A DNA stretch of 64,000 nt from Chitinophagaceae bacterium UBA4857 (GTDB lineage Bacteria; Bacteroidota; Bacteroidia; Chitinophagales; Chitinophagaceae), in contig DHEF01000002.1 of NCBI GenBank assembly GCA_002399735.1, positions 15,978 through 79,977 on the forward strand, in the 5' to 3' direction. Positions 15,564 to 25,362 of the stretch are shown here, one piece after another. A model generated the notes under the pieces. That model ran no database searches and was not told the origin of the DNA. It saw only the letters and a program-made list of their open reading frames with translations. Both the position numbers and the translations under genes were made by a program. How positions within the stretch are numbered: position 1 is the stretch's first letter; each line of letters starts with the position of its first letter.

Positions 15564-17732
15564 ATGCTTTTTTTTAGGTTATTTCTTATTTTTTGTAGCT
15601 TATTTTTTTTAGTAAACAAATCTTTTTCTCAGTCGGCTGCTGATGATACTACCTATATTGTAAAATTAATAAACCGTGCTACCTCACTTCATGTGAAAAA
15701 TAAACAGGAGCAAGATCAGTTTATTCAAGAGGCCATAAATCTATCTCAAAAAAATAACCGTAACGACTATATTCTGCGCTTTTATAATTATTGGTCATTT
15801 CAGCGGGTTTTACAAAATGAGTATAAACAAGCTTTGGACTTTTGTTACCAAGGCTTAGCCGCAGTAAAGAATGATACCAGACTTCAAAAAAATGTGTCTT
15901 ACCGCGATATGCTGGCACATACAGCCATGTGTAATTTATATTTAAATAAAACAGACAGTGCTGTTTACTGGATAAAAAAATTAAAACAAAATTCACAAAA
16001 ACATTCAGATACTTTTAATTTAAGCATTGCTTATGTTTTCGAGGCAATTACTGCGGTTGGGGTTGCATCTGATACTCATGTTTCATCCTTGTTTGATACA
16101 GCCACCTTATTAGCCACTTTTACCAGTAATTTACACGATGACGCATTGGCAATTTACAATAAAGGCTATTTTTTGCAAGATAAAGCTGAAAAAGATTGGG
16201 CAGGTGCAGTTGCAGCTTATATTTCTTTGAAAGACCTTATAGCAAATGAATCAATGGACGACTATAAATTAAAGGTATATGAGCGAGTGCCATTTTGGTT
16301 TAGGGGGGTAAAAGGTACATTATATGGCAGCATTGGTATTGTGTACTACTATCTTGCTAACTTAAACGATGCGTGTTATTACATGGAATTATCGAAGCAA
16401 GAACAAATTAAAACACAAAATTATACCTATTTACCATATGGCTGGGGGCTCCTGGCCGAAATGGAAGTATTTAGAAATGATTACAAAAAAGTAAAACATG
16501 TATACGACAGTTGTTTAGTAATACTTCAGTCCTTTCATCAAACAACACAAGCACCTATTCCGTCCTTATATTTTGCAAAAGGATGGTTGTGCGAACAAGA
16601 AAATAATTTTATCCAGGCAGAACATTTTTATAAAAAAGCAATAGAGGTTTTGCACGGATCTTTTCATCCCGCCAAACTTGCTTTGCTAAGATTATATGTA
16701 AGTAACAGACAACTCGAAAAAGCCGAAATTGTAAAAAATAATATTGACAGTAGTATTGCTAAAACAGGCCTGCTTTTTTTTCAAGCAGAATTTAGCAAAG
16801 AGCTAATAGGTTATTATTTGTCGATAGGAGATAAAGAAAGTGCCGGCAAGGCGGAACTACAATACTATCGTTTAAAAGATTCTTTAAATACCACATCCCG
16901 GTATTACACAGTTAAAGAAGTAGAAACAAAGTTCAAAACTGCCGAAAAAGAGCAGCAGTTACTAGCGGCGCAGGAAAAGCAAATATTGCAACAAAAATTA
17001 TTAAAGGAATCAAACAGGCAAATTTGGATATTAACTACCGCAATTATTATTTTGATATTTTTATCTTTTGCACTATATAAAATTTATAAAACAAAACAAA
17101 AGCAAACCTTCTTATTGGCTATTAAAAATAAGCAAGTAGAAACGCTGGTAAAGGAACTGCACCATCGGGTAAAAAACAATTTGCAGGTAGTGTCAAGTTT
17201 ATTAAACCTACAATCAAACCGTATTGACGATGATGTAGCCCGAGATGCATTAGAACAAGGCAAAAACAGGGTAGATGCTATGGCCATGATACACCAAAAA
17301 TTGTATATGGATGAAGTGGGTGCATCTATTAATATGATGGATTATTTGCAGTCCCTTTGTTTATCTTTGGCCACCAGTTATGGGTATGATAGTCATACAA
17401 TAAACGTTACGGTAATATTGGCCGATAATAAGTTTGATATTGACAAAGCCATACCGGTGGGACTAATTGTAAACGAGTTAGTAACCAATGCTTACAAATA
17501 TGCATTTGTTAACACGCCTAATCCTTTAGTAACAGTAAGTTTAACAGCACAAGGGCAAGTGCTTACTTTAAGTATAAGCGATAATGGCAGTGGTTTTAAT
17601 ACCGATGCTGTAAAAAATAAAAAAGGTTCATTTGGTATGAAGCTGGTAAATATGCTGGTTGGGCAATTGAAAGGTACACTTGTAACGCAGCAAAACAACG
17701 GTGCTATATTTACCATTACTTACAAACCCTGA
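15564..17732 (+). CDS. TPR-containing sensor histidine kinase (HisKA_2 type)
   Basis: 722 residues. A signal-like N-terminus (about 1-22), then a long periplasmic helical region with TPR-like repeats (about 30-420), a coiled coil (about 450-485), one membrane segment (IWILTTAIIILIFLSFALY, about 490-510) and the cytosolic kinase. The dimerisation/phosphoacceptor motif ELHHRVKNNLQVVSSLLNLQ (phospho-His H533) is of the HisKA_2 class. The HATPase part has GLIVNELVTNAYKYAF and ISDNGSGFN. The stimulus is unknown. The response regulator starts 3 bases after its stop, so they form a two-component pair. Confidence 0.92.
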   Translation: MLFFRLFLIFCSLFFLVNKSFSQSAADDTTYIVKLINRATSLHVKNKQEQDQFIQEAINLSQKNNRNDYILRFYNYWSFQRVLQNEYKQALDFCYQGLAAVKNDTRLQKNVSYRDMLAHTAMCNLYLNKTDSAVYWIKKLKQNSQKHSDTFNLSIAYVFEAITAVGVASDTHVSSLFDTATLLATFTSNLHDDALAIYNKGYFLQDKAEKDWAGAVAAYISLKDLIANESMDDYKLKVYERVPFWFRGVKGTLYGSIGIVYYYLANLNDACYYMELSKQEQIKTQNYTYLPYGWGLLAEMEVFRNDYKKVKHVYDSCLVILQSFHQTTQAPIPSLYFAKGWLCEQENNFIQAEHFYKKAIEVLHGSFHPAKLALLRLYVSNRQLEKAEIVKNNIDSSIAKTGLLFFQAEFSKELIGYYLSIGDKESAGKAELQYYRLKDSLNTTSRYYTVKEVETKFKTAEKEQQLLAAQEKQILQQKLLKESNRQIWILTTAIIILIFLSFALYKIYKTKQKQTFLLAIKNKQVETLVKELHHRVKNNLQVVSSLLNLQSNRIDDDVARDALEQGKNRVDAMAMIHQKLYMDEVGASINMMDYLQSLCLSLATSYGYDSHTINVTVILADNKFDIDKAIPVGLIVNELVTNAYKYAFVNTPNPLVTVSLTAQGQVLTLSISDNGSGFNTDAVKNKKGSFGMKLVNMLVGQLKGTLVTQQNNGAIFTITYKP

Positions 17733-17735
17733 TAC

Positions 17736-18329
17736 ATGAAAACAACAAGTTCCATATTAATTGTAGAAGATGAAGCCATAACCGCACAGGATATTGCCGA
17801 ACTATTGCAGGATGAAGATTACAATATAGAAGGTATTGCGGCCGATGCGGCTACTGCTTTGCAAATTTGCAGCAAAGCTGCCCAACCACCTCAGGTGGTA
17901 GTTTGCGATATAAATATTAAAGGCGACATTAAAGGAACCGTGCTTGCTGCGCAGCTTAAAGAATTATACCAATGTCAGGTTGTATTTTTAACGGCCTATG
18001 CCGATAGTAAAACCTTACAAACGGCTTTTGAAACCGATCCGGTTATGTACCTGGTAAAACCATATAATAATACCCAGTTGTTGGTTGCTGTACAAATGGC
18101 TTTTCATAAATTACTGGCAGCCCAAAAAATAACTAGTGCCACCTTGTTAGATTTAACGGATAGGGAAGAAGAAGTTGCCCGTTTAGTTGCTCAGGGTTTT
18201 ACTTCCAAACAAATTGCCCGTAAGTTGGCCATTAGCGCCGAAACCGTTAAAACGCATCGCAGGCGTATGTTACAAAAAAACAACCTTAATAATTTTCCAC
18301 ATTTAATTTATCTGTTAAATCAAAAATAA
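17736..18329 (+). CDS. LuxR-type response regulator
   Basis: 197 residues. Receiver domain (about 5-120) with acidic E11-D12, phosphoacceptor D58 in VVCDINIKG, and the conserved Lys in YLVKPYN. A LuxR/GerE helix-turn-helix follows (about 140-195): LTDREEEVARLVAQGFTSKQIARKLAISAETVKTH. It is the partner of the preceding kinase. Targets are unknown; nearby secreted-protein genes 18850-22734 are possible but only by proximity. An inverted repeat TACCCC/GGGGTA follows at 18339-18354 without a T-run. Confidence 0.93.
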   Translation: MKTTSSILIVEDEAITAQDIAELLQDEDYNIEGIAADAATALQICSKAAQPPQVVVCDINIKGDIKGTVLAAQLKELYQCQVVFLTAYADSKTLQTAFETDPVMYLVKPYNNTQLLVAVQMAFHKLLAAQKITSATLLDLTDREEEVARLVAQGFTSKQIARKLAISAETVKTHRRRMLQKNNLNNFPHLIYLLNQK

Positions 18330-18849
18330 CAATAGCTGTACCCCATTAGGGGTATTGCCTATAATCCTGCCAACTTTTATATTGCACTCCATTCGCTATT
18401 CCTTAACACCGCTGTTCATTTACAGTTTATCCATGTTTTGTTAGGTAGTTAATATTTATGCTCCCGGCTGTATTGCTACTGGCATTGTCTGTTGTGATCC
18501 GATAGGATCGGAATTTAATTTATTTCCAGTGGAAATGAATTAAAGACTATCTCTTGTACACTTGTAATACTATTCGGCATTGTGCAAGCTACACTTCAGT
18601 TTACGGCTAGTAATTATCCTTCAGGCTCATAAGTTTAGCGTATTTTTTATGTTAATGAGTCATTACAATGTAAATCACTCATCTATTAGCAAATTACAAA
18701 GCATAGGTATAAAATGTATAGTATTGTTATAATCATAATCTGAAATAATATCCATAAATATTAATAAATCCATCCATCCCTTAATCATACGAGTAAAGTA
18801 ATGGTAATGGGTATAATAATTACAACCACCCACAATTAATTAAACAAAT
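18330..18849. other. 520-base intergenic region with a dispersed repeat
   Basis: No gene is visible. It contains the long repeat copy at 18465-18588, a small hairpin at 18339-18354, and AT-rich sequence before the next gene. No confident promoter was recognised. Confidence 0.5.
18465..18588 (+). repeat. long dispersed repeat, copy 2
   Basis: Same order as at 4151: ggctgtattgctactggcat, tgttgtgatccgataggatc, then the hairpin tttaatttatttcc-agt-ggaaatgaattaaa, and cttgtac, ending actattcggcattgtgcaag. It has a small local change (acttgtaatac) relative to the other copies. Confidence 0.72.
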
Positions 18850-19497
18850 ATGAAAACTTTAATCACTCTTTTCTGCTCACTATTTTTATGCTCGTTAGTA
18901 GTAAATGCTCAATATGAAAGGGAAAAAACCCGTGCCGGTGTATATGTCACTGCCGGTGGAAATTTATCCGGTGCAACGGGCTGGGATAATGATGCATCAG
19001 GAGCCGAACGTATTTGGGGATTTAATGCCGGATTGACTTTTTTTGCCTTGTTAGATGAAAAAGGCCGTTGGATGTTTAACCTGGATGGTAGCTTTTCGCA
19101 ACAAGGTTTTGGTAATAACGAAGCAACAGCACCAACTGATATTAAACGTTTAATAATTAGTTATATTAATGTACCGGCTATCTTAAAAGTTAGGCCATTT
19201 AAAGGTTTTCCCTCCATGTTTATAGGTGCAGGCCCGCAAATAGGCTTCCAGGTAGGCGGCCATGGTAAGGCAGTTAACGGAGAAAAATATGATTTAAAAT
19301 CAGAAGCTGTTGCAGAAAATGTATGGAGTGGTGTTGGCGTACTGGGTTTTAATTTTGACCGTTTAATTAATTTTGGTATTGAGTTTAGTTACCAACATAG
19401 CTTTAGCAAATTTTTAAATACTGAAACTAATTTAAGACATAGCGTATTTCAAGGACGTCTAATTTTACCATTAGATTTTATAGCAGATTTATTATAG
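18850..19497 (+). CDS. outer-membrane beta-barrel protein
   Basis: 215 residues. Signal peptide (about 1-20, ending VNAQ) followed by alternating amphipathic strands typical of small Bacteroidota outer-membrane barrels: AGVYVTAGGNLSGATGW, GFNAGLTFFALLD, RWMFNLDGSFSQQGFG, SMFIGAGPQIGFQVGG, NVWSGVGVLGFNFDRLINFGIEFSYQHSF. Function is unknown; the family covers adhesion, transport and structural roles. It starts a run of four same-strand secreted-protein genes. Confidence 0.75.
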   Translation: MKTLITLFCSLFLCSLVVNAQYEREKTRAGVYVTAGGNLSGATGWDNDASGAERIWGFNAGLTFFALLDEKGRWMFNLDGSFSQQGFGNNEATAPTDIKRLIISYINVPAILKVRPFKGFPSMFIGAGPQIGFQVGGHGKAVNGEKYDLKSEAVAENVWSGVGVLGFNFDRLINFGIEFSYQHSFSKFLNTETNLRHSVFQGRLILPLDFIADLL

Positions 19498-19529
19498 TTT
19501 AACATCCATACATTTTATTATTAGTATTT

Positions 19530-21188
19530 ATGAAAACATTATTTTTTGCATTAATCTTTTTTGCCGGTTTTACTACCCTTGCACAAAATATTGTTCCTGT
19601 AAAAGATAAAACTACAGGAAAGTATGGCTTTAAAGTAGAATTATCGGAAGGTATGTTTACAACATATGCTACAGAATGGGCAATACCTCCTAGTTATGAT
19701 GGGGCAAAGCGTTTTACTGATGGATTAGCGGCAGTAAATATTGGCGGCAAAGAGGAGAGATATACAAGTGACGTTAGTATTGTACGTGATGGCAAATGGG
19801 GGTTTATAAATGAAAAAGGAAAATTAATTATTCCTATAAAATATGATGATGTTACTTTTTTTGGTTACGAAACAGGTTTGGCAAAAGTAACATTGAACAA
19901 AAAAACAGGTTTCATTAATAAAAAAGGCGATGAGGTTATCCCGCTGAAATATGATGATGTATATGGGACTTCCAGTAGCTTTAGTAACGGATTGGCGGTG
20001 GTAAGTATAAATAAAAAGTGGGGTATTATTAACCCATCAGGACAAGAAGTGCTACCTATTAAATACGACAAATCCATAAATTTTAAAGATGGTTTTGCAG
20101 TTACATATATAAATAATAAAAAAGGATTGATTGATAAAAATGGTAAGGAATTAGTTCCTGTTAAATATGATGAAATAGAAGAGTTTAATAGTGGTATGGC
20201 AAGAATAAGATCGGGTGATAATTGGGGATTAATTGATAAAAACGGTAAGGAGGTAATAGCACCAAAGTATGAGAGTCTTTCTATACCACAATATGTAGTA
20301 AATAAATATTTATGTACTGTTTTTATAAATAATAAATACGGCTTTATTGATTTAACTGGTAAAATTGTAATACCTGTACAATATGATTACATAGGAGGCT
20401 TTAACTCCGATGGTTACTTTGGTGTAAATCAAGGTGGTAAGAAAATGGATAATGGCATTTTAGGCGGGAAGTGGGGAATTTTAGATTATACCGGTAAAGT
20501 TATATTGCCTGTTAAGTATGACTTTTTAGGTGAGTTTATTAACGGAGTAGCAAGAGTAAATATTGGAGGCAAGGCAACCGAGGGTGTGTTTATGGGTGGT
20601 AATTGGGGCCTTGTTAGTCAGAAAGGAATGGAGGTGGCAGCGGTGAAGTATAAATACATTGCCGATTTTGCTGATGGCTTGGCTTTTGCCAATAAAGACG
20701 GGGTTTGGGGCGACGAAGGCTTAGATGGAGGTAAATGGGGTTTTTTAAATGCTAAGGGTGATGAACAAATAGCTTTTCAGTATGATGGTGCCGGTGATTT
20801 TTCTGAAGGACTTGGTGGTGTAAGTATTAATAATAAATCAGGGTTTATTAATAAGGAAGGTAAAATTGCCATACCAATTAAATATGATGCTACAGGTGCC
20901 TTTGATGGAGGCGTTACACCTGTTCAACTTAACGGTAAAATAGGTTTAATTAATAAAAAAGGCGAAGATATAACTGGTTTAAAGTATGATGAATTTCGTC
21001 TTTTCTCCAACGGATTAGCCTTTGTAAAACTAAACGGCAAAGTAGGGTTTATAGACAGAGCAGGAAAAGAAGTAATACCATTAAAATATGACAATGCAGA
21101 TGATTTTAATGATGAAGGCTTGACTGCTGTTATGCTAAACGGCGAAGTCTTAATTATTGACAAAACAGGGAAAGTTAGAAAAATGTAA
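19530..21188 (+). CDS. secreted WG-repeat protein
   Basis: 552 residues. Signal peptide (about 1-19), then roughly a dozen WG/KWG-type repeats of about 45 residues each, typified by WGFINEKGKLIIPIKYDDV, with variants such as KTGFINKKGDEVIPLKYDDV. WG repeats fold as beta units; their role is largely uncharacterised, and they are often surface or periplasmic proteins in Bacteroidota. Some repeats contain GG insertions (for example VNIGGK). The next gene is 57 bases downstream. Confidence 0.9.
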   Translation: MKTLFFALIFFAGFTTLAQNIVPVKDKTTGKYGFKVELSEGMFTTYATEWAIPPSYDGAKRFTDGLAAVNIGGKEERYTSDVSIVRDGKWGFINEKGKLIIPIKYDDVTFFGYETGLAKVTLNKKTGFINKKGDEVIPLKYDDVYGTSSSFSNGLAVVSINKKWGIINPSGQEVLPIKYDKSINFKDGFAVTYINNKKGLIDKNGKELVPVKYDEIEEFNSGMARIRSGDNWGLIDKNGKEVIAPKYESLSIPQYVVNKYLCTVFINNKYGFIDLTGKIVIPVQYDYIGGFNSDGYFGVNQGGKKMDNGILGGKWGILDYTGKVILPVKYDFLGEFINGVARVNIGGKATEGVFMGGNWGLVSQKGMEVAAVKYKYIADFADGLAFANKDGVWGDEGLDGGKWGFLNAKGDEQIAFQYDGAGDFSEGLGGVSINNKSGFINKEGKIAIPIKYDATGAFDGGVTPVQLNGKIGLINKKGEDITGLKYDEFRLFSNGLAFVKLNGKVGFIDRAGKEVIPLKYDNADDFNDEGLTAVMLNGEVLIIDKTGKVRKM

Positions 21189-21245
21189 AATACGCTATAA
21201 AGTACTTATAATTGTTACAACATTTTAAAAAGAGATAATATAACT

Positions 21246-21677
21246 ATGGCAAAATGGATTTTAGTTATTGGCATATTTATGTTTTTGACTATTAAAATAA
21301 ATGCTCAAAAAAAGTATATAGATAGTTTGATGACTGTTACTACTTATTTGTTGGATTTGAAAAGTACAGTAAATGATACTATAACACCTGTGCAACTTAA
21401 AGTAAATAAGCTGGATAGTATGGTTCGGCTTGCTACAAAATTTCAAGCCATCATTGACAATAGTGGAAAAAAGGTGATTGCAATAGATAACGTGTTTGAA
21501 AAAATCCGAAATGACTTTAGATTTGTCATTCAGTCAGTTATTCTGTATAAAACTGATATTAAGGAGCAAGAATATAAAATTAGTGAAAGATTACTACAGG
21601 AGAAGTTGTATATTAACAAAAATATACCACCATTGGTTGATAAAATTTATTATTACGGCAGTAAAGCGATAAAATAA
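21246..21677 (+). CDS. small secreted protein of unknown function
   Basis: 143 residues. A hydrophobic N-terminus (WILVIGIFMFLTIKINAQ) acts as signal peptide. The mature part is helical and polar, with a possible coiled coil (LTVNDTITPVQLKVNKLDSM-type stretches). I do not recognise a family. It sits between the WG-repeat gene and a 350-residue secreted protein; the latter starts 4 bases after this stop, so these genes are probably one transcript. Confidence 0.6.
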   Translation: MAKWILVIGIFMFLTIKINAQKKYIDSLMTVTTYLLDLKSTVNDTITPVQLKVNKLDSMVRLATKFQAIIDNSGKKVIAIDNVFEKIRNDFRFVIQSVILYKTDIKEQEYKISERLLQEKLYINKNIPPLVDKIYYYGSKAIK

Positions 21678-21681
21678 AACT

Positions 21682-22734
21682 ATGAAAGCAAGGTTGTTTG
21701 TTTTTTTATTGATATTTTCTTTTTCTTCTACTTTATTGTTAGGTCAGGCTACTGTGGATTTTGCTATGGTAAATTACCACACTTGGGAGTATAAAAGTGT
21801 AAAATATGAAATGGTTATTTTTTATAATAATTTTATACCGGAAGATCAAAATCTTGAAGTTTCTTATGCTCCGGTAACTATGCGGGTTAAGTTTAAAAAT
21901 AATAGTAATGACATAAGTATTGTAGAAGTGAATGCGGATGCTACAATGAAAATGACTAAAACCTATGATGGCCTTTATTTGTATTTGGTTAAAATAAATA
22001 ATACAAGCGGATTACGTTTTTTACAAGCTGCTAAAAACGAAACTTACCCTACATTTAACTTTGAAATATATATTGATGCGAACGGCAATTTTAAAAGAGG
22101 AAGTGTTGGTACTGCCTACGATTTTAATAATGGTTCAACCTCAAAAGTAACTGATATTGTACTTAAATCTATAGAAGATGAGTTGACTTTGTTTGGGAAG
22201 TTTTATGAAAATAATAAAACTAATTTGTACAATGAGTTTATATTACGTACTGCGCCGTTGGAAAAGTTTATTGATAAAAAAACAAATGATATTTTGGAAG
22301 TTGTACTTGCTGTTAAAAAAAGTACGTGGGATAAGCTGAAAGGAAGTTTAGTGAATAAGGATAATTCTGATGATGATCTTAAATTAAACATTTATCGAAC
22401 AACACTAAAGCCCAGTGAAGGTGTAGATGTGCTGATGTATGAGTGGTTAGAGGATAAAGTGATTAGCTCAATGTCCAGTATTGATATAGGCAGAAGAAGT
22501 GAACCTAATAACAGACTTATTTTTGATGCTCTATATGAAAAAATAAAAGATAGTGATAAAACCTATAAAAGAATTTATGATACCAAAGCTAATGCCGAGT
22601 ATGCTGCCATATTTAAAGATTCGCAGCGTAGAATTGAAATAGAATATACTACTGGTAATATAGAAGCTATTAGCATAAATTTAGATGTAAAAAATAAATT
22701 AGAAGTCGGAGTTGCTTTTAAAAAGTTTAAATAA
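21682..22734 (+). CDS. secreted protein of unknown function
   Basis: 350 residues with a signal peptide (about 1-22, ending LLLGQ). The first half looks beta-rich (VKYEMVIFYNN, PVTMRVKFKNNSNDISIVEVNADATMKMT, FNFEIYIDANGNFKRGS); the second half is helical and charged (LTLFGKFYENNKTN, DALYEKIKDSDKTYKR). No known motif was recognised. It ends 5 bases before the stop of the convergent GntR gene, with no terminator between. Confidence 0.6.
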   Translation: MKARLFVFLLIFSFSSTLLLGQATVDFAMVNYHTWEYKSVKYEMVIFYNNFIPEDQNLEVSYAPVTMRVKFKNNSNDISIVEVNADATMKMTKTYDGLYLYLVKINNTSGLRFLQAAKNETYPTFNFEIYIDANGNFKRGSVGTAYDFNNGSTSKVTDIVLKSIEDELTLFGKFYENNKTNLYNEFILRTAPLEKFIDKKTNDILEVVLAVKKSTWDKLKGSLVNKDNSDDDLKLNIYRTTLKPSEGVDVLMYEWLEDKVISSMSSIDIGRRSEPNNRLIFDALYEKIKDSDKTYKRIYDTKANAEYAAIFKDSQRRIEIEYTTGNIEAISINLDVKNKLEVGVAFKKFK

Positions 22735-22739
22735 TTTAT

Positions 22740-23771
22740 TTACAAGGAAGGTCTTAATGTTAAGTAAAAAGGTATTTCAATATGCCTGTTTGATTTATCT
22801 AAAATAAGTTCTGCTGTTTTTTCACCCATCATTTGAAAATCGGTAGAAATGGTGGTGATACCATTAAGAATAATTTTTTTCATAGGCGTTTCATTGTATG
22901 AAATTACGCCTACATTTTTTCCCACTTTTAGTTTGGTGGCCATTATTTTTTCAATCAGAAAAACAAGATCGTCTTCCATTAAATTAATATAGGCTTCACC
23001 ATCTTTTACCGGCTCGTTTTCTATTTTGTGTACTACTTTAGGTGTAAAGGCATATTGCGCACAAAAGCGTTTAAAGCCGTTTACAATTTCATCGGGGTGA
23101 TAAGTATAAGCCGGTAATATAATTTTTAAAGTATGGTATTTTTCCAATGCAGGTAAAGCCTGTTCTAACGCATGGTAGATATCTTTGTCAAAGTTTTCGT
23201 ACACAGCACCAAATGCACCGGTAACACCTGGCACCAGCTTGTCCAGTAATATTAATTTCTCTTTTGGTATCTGGTTAATTACATGATGCGCATTCTCGCC
23301 ACCTTCCAAAAAATGGGGAATTACAACGTAGTGGGTATAATCATTTCCGGCATTTTGTATCAGGCGTTTAAAAAAATCGAAATCGTTATTGTAAATATAA
23401 AAATCGATAGTAGCTTTTTCGCCTAAGGCTGTTACCAGTGAATCGTAAATAATTTTTTTGTGTGTACTTAGTTTGTTGAATAACAAAAATATTTTCATTT
23501 CCTGTTTTACATCGGCGCTCTTTACATAATAACCTTTGCCGGGTACCGAACCCAGTACACCAATATTTTTTAAATATTTATAACCTTTTTCGGCTGTGTC
23601 GCGGGAAATTTCAAATTCAAAACTTAACTCGTTAATAGAAGGAAGTATCTCGTCCTTTACAATATTTCCTTCGCCAATGGCTTTAATAATAGCGTTTGCT
23701 AATTGCAAATATTTGGGGGTAGCAGAGTAATAATCAAAATGTAAATATTGAAATGCGCTATTCTTTTTCAT
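22740..23771 (-). CDS. GntR-family regulator with sugar-binding domain, predicted rhamnose regulator
   Basis: 343 residues. An N-terminal winged helix of GntR type (about 10-80): PKYLQLANAIIKAIGEGNIVKDEILPSINELSFEFEISRDTAEKGYKYLKN. It is followed by a periplasmic-binding-protein-like effector domain (about 90-340). It is divergent from rhaT, so it probably controls the rhamnose genes; its effector would be rhamnose or an intermediate. Its own upstream DNA and that of rhaT share GCTTTGGCC (see 23806-23814 and 24183-24191). The assignment as rhamnose regulator is by context. Confidence 0.85.
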   Translation of the reverse strand: MKKNSAFQYLHFDYYSATPKYLQLANAIIKAIGEGNIVKDEILPSINELSFEFEISRDTAEKGYKYLKNIGVLGSVPGKGYYVKSADVKQEMKIFLLFNKLSTHKKIIYDSLVTALGEKATIDFYIYNNDFDFFKRLIQNAGNDYTHYVVIPHFLEGGENAHHVINQIPKEKLILLDKLVPGVTGAFGAVYENFDKDIYHALEQALPALEKYHTLKIILPAYTYHPDEIVNGFKRFCAQYAFTPKVVHKIENEPVKDGEAYINLMEDDLVFLIEKIMATKLKVGKNVGVISYNETPMKKIILNGITTISTDFQMMGEKTAELILDKSNRHIEIPFYLTLRPSL

Positions 23772-24211
23772 GGCAATTAATCAGAGTCAAAAAAAGGTGG
23801 TAAACGGCCAAAGCTACTGAAATGTTGTTGATTTTTTTATTTGTTAATGGTTAATAGTTATTTGTTAATAGTTTGATTTAAGATTAGTATTACTAATGAT
23901 GAAGGGCTGCCAGATACGGAGGGCACCGACGCAGGAGGTGGTGCGAAGGCATTAGCCGTAGCACGGCACCCCGTAGAAGCTGGTACTGTAGTTGATTAGC
24001 GATATGCTGCTGACAGCCCTTAATAAATTAATATTTTTTACCGTACTAATACCCCGGTTTTTGCTGTCGGTAATGGCTGATAATATTTCGTATATTTATG
24101 ATTATCATTTTGTTGTAACACATGACAGTGCATGACGGGTTGCAGGGGGTATGAGGGTAATTTTAACGGATATTTTTTCATTGCTTTGGCCATTTTGAAA
24201 CATTAATTTAC
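23772..24211. promoter_or_regulatory. divergent rhamnose regulator/rhaT control region
   Basis: 440 bases without a gene. GGCCAAAGC at 23806-23814 reads GCTTTGGCC toward the GntR gene, with a TAGCTTTG -7-like box overlapping it (minus strand, 23809-23816). The same GCTTTGGCC occurs at 24183-24191 just before rhaT. Each copy lies 20 to 35 bases from its start codon. The middle is filled by a ~120-bp repeat element (23902-24021) with AAGGGCTG/CAGCCCTT ends. The shared box is a candidate promoter or operator. Confidence 0.5.
23902..24021. repeat. ~120-bp element with AAGGGCTG/CAGCCCTT ends
   Basis: AAGGGCTG (23902-23909) and CAGCCCTT (24014-24021) form perfect 8-bp terminal inverted repeats. 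The inside has gatacggagg, ggtgcgaaggc, accccgtagaagctggtactg and gttgattag-cgatatgctgctga. A relative at 59126-59237 shares ggctgccc-gatgcg, gcgaag, cccgtag-cag and ctgattagtattactg-ttgctgacagc. It is non-coding. Confidence 0.6.
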
Positions 24212-25306
24212 ATGGGAAGTTTTTTAGGAGTTATATTTCATTTTCTGGGCGGTTTTGCTTCAGGTAGTTTTTATATTCCGTACAAAAAAGTTCGTGGTTG
24301 GGCGTGGGAAAGTTATTGGATTGTGGGTGGTTTGTTTTCCTGGTTAATTGTGCCGCCATTGGCAGCTTATCTTACTATTCCCAATTTTGGCGAAATTATC
24401 TCGGCTACATCCGGTAAAATTTTAGGCTTAACCTACATGTTTGGTTTGTTGTGGGGTATAGGTGGTTTAACCTATGGACTTGGTGTCAGGTATTTAGGTG
24501 TATCGCTGGGTAGTAGTATTATGCTTGGTTTAAGCATGGTAATTGGTGCTTTAATTCCGGCTTTTTATTATGATGTTTTTCCGCAGGAAGGCAAGGATAG
24601 TTTTTCCTTATTAACCGGTAATAACTGGGGCCTTGTTGTGTTGGCCGGTTTGGCTGTATGTATTGTAGGTATTGTGTTGTGTGGCAAAGCGGGTATGATG
24701 AAGGATAAAGAAATGGGAGCTGCCGCAACTACCGATCCGCATGGAACGGAGGTGAAAACAGAGTTTAAATTTGGCATTGGTTTAACCGTTGCTATAGTAT
24801 CGGGTATATTAAGTGCTTGTTTTAACTTTGGCTTAGAAAGCGGTAAGGAAATGGCCGTTGTTGCCAACGAGGCTTGGAAACTGGCTAACCCCGGTGAAGG
24901 TGAATTTTTGTTTCAGAATAATGTGGTGTATGTAGTGGTGTTGTGGGGCGGATTAACTACCAACTTTATTTGGTGTATGTACTTAAATGCCAAAAACAAA
25001 ACCTTTGGCGATTATACCAATAAAAAAACACCAATACTTAAAAATATTGCATTTGCTGCATTAGCCGGTACTACCTGGTTTTTACAATTTTTCTTTTACG
25101 GCATGGGCGAAAGTCGGATGGGGAATGGCCCAAGCTCGTGGATATTGCATATGGCGTTTATTATTTTAGTGGCCAATATGTGGGGATTGATTTTGAAGGA
25201 GTGGAAAGGTGTGAGTAAAAAGACCATTGCAACTATTGCCGCAGGCATTATAATAATTATTATTTCAGTATTATTAGTTGGCTACGGAAACTCGTTAAGA
25301 GCATAA
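24212..25306 (+). CDS. rhaT: L-rhamnose/H+ symporter
   Basis: 364 residues and about ten hydrophobic segments, matching the RhaT family of inner-membrane rhamnose-proton symporters. Characteristic stretches: FHFLGGFASGSFYIPYKKVRGWAWESYWIVGGLFSWLIVP, GLLWGIGGLTYGLGVRYLGVSLGSSIMLGLS and TTWFLQFFFYGMGESRMG. It imports rhamnose released in the periplasm. It is the first gene of the forward rhamnose cluster, divergent from the GntR regulator; the aldolase/dehydrogenase gene starts 56 bases later. Confidence 0.95.
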   Translation: MGSFLGVIFHFLGGFASGSFYIPYKKVRGWAWESYWIVGGLFSWLIVPPLAAYLTIPNFGEIISATSGKILGLTYMFGLLWGIGGLTYGLGVRYLGVSLGSSIMLGLSMVIGALIPAFYYDVFPQEGKDSFSLLTGNNWGLVVLAGLAVCIVGIVLCGKAGMMKDKEMGAAATTDPHGTEVKTEFKFGIGLTVAIVSGILSACFNFGLESGKEMAVVANEAWKLANPGEGEFLFQNNVVYVVVLWGGLTTNFIWCMYLNAKNKTFGDYTNKKTPILKNIAFAALAGTTWFLQFFFYGMGESRMGNGPSSWILHMAFIILVANMWGLILKEWKGVSKKTIATIAAGIIIIIISVLLVGYGNSLRA

Positions 25307-25362
25307 CCGGTAGCCTTAGAGCATATAGTAACCTTAAACAAACAGTATTAAAAATAGAGATT

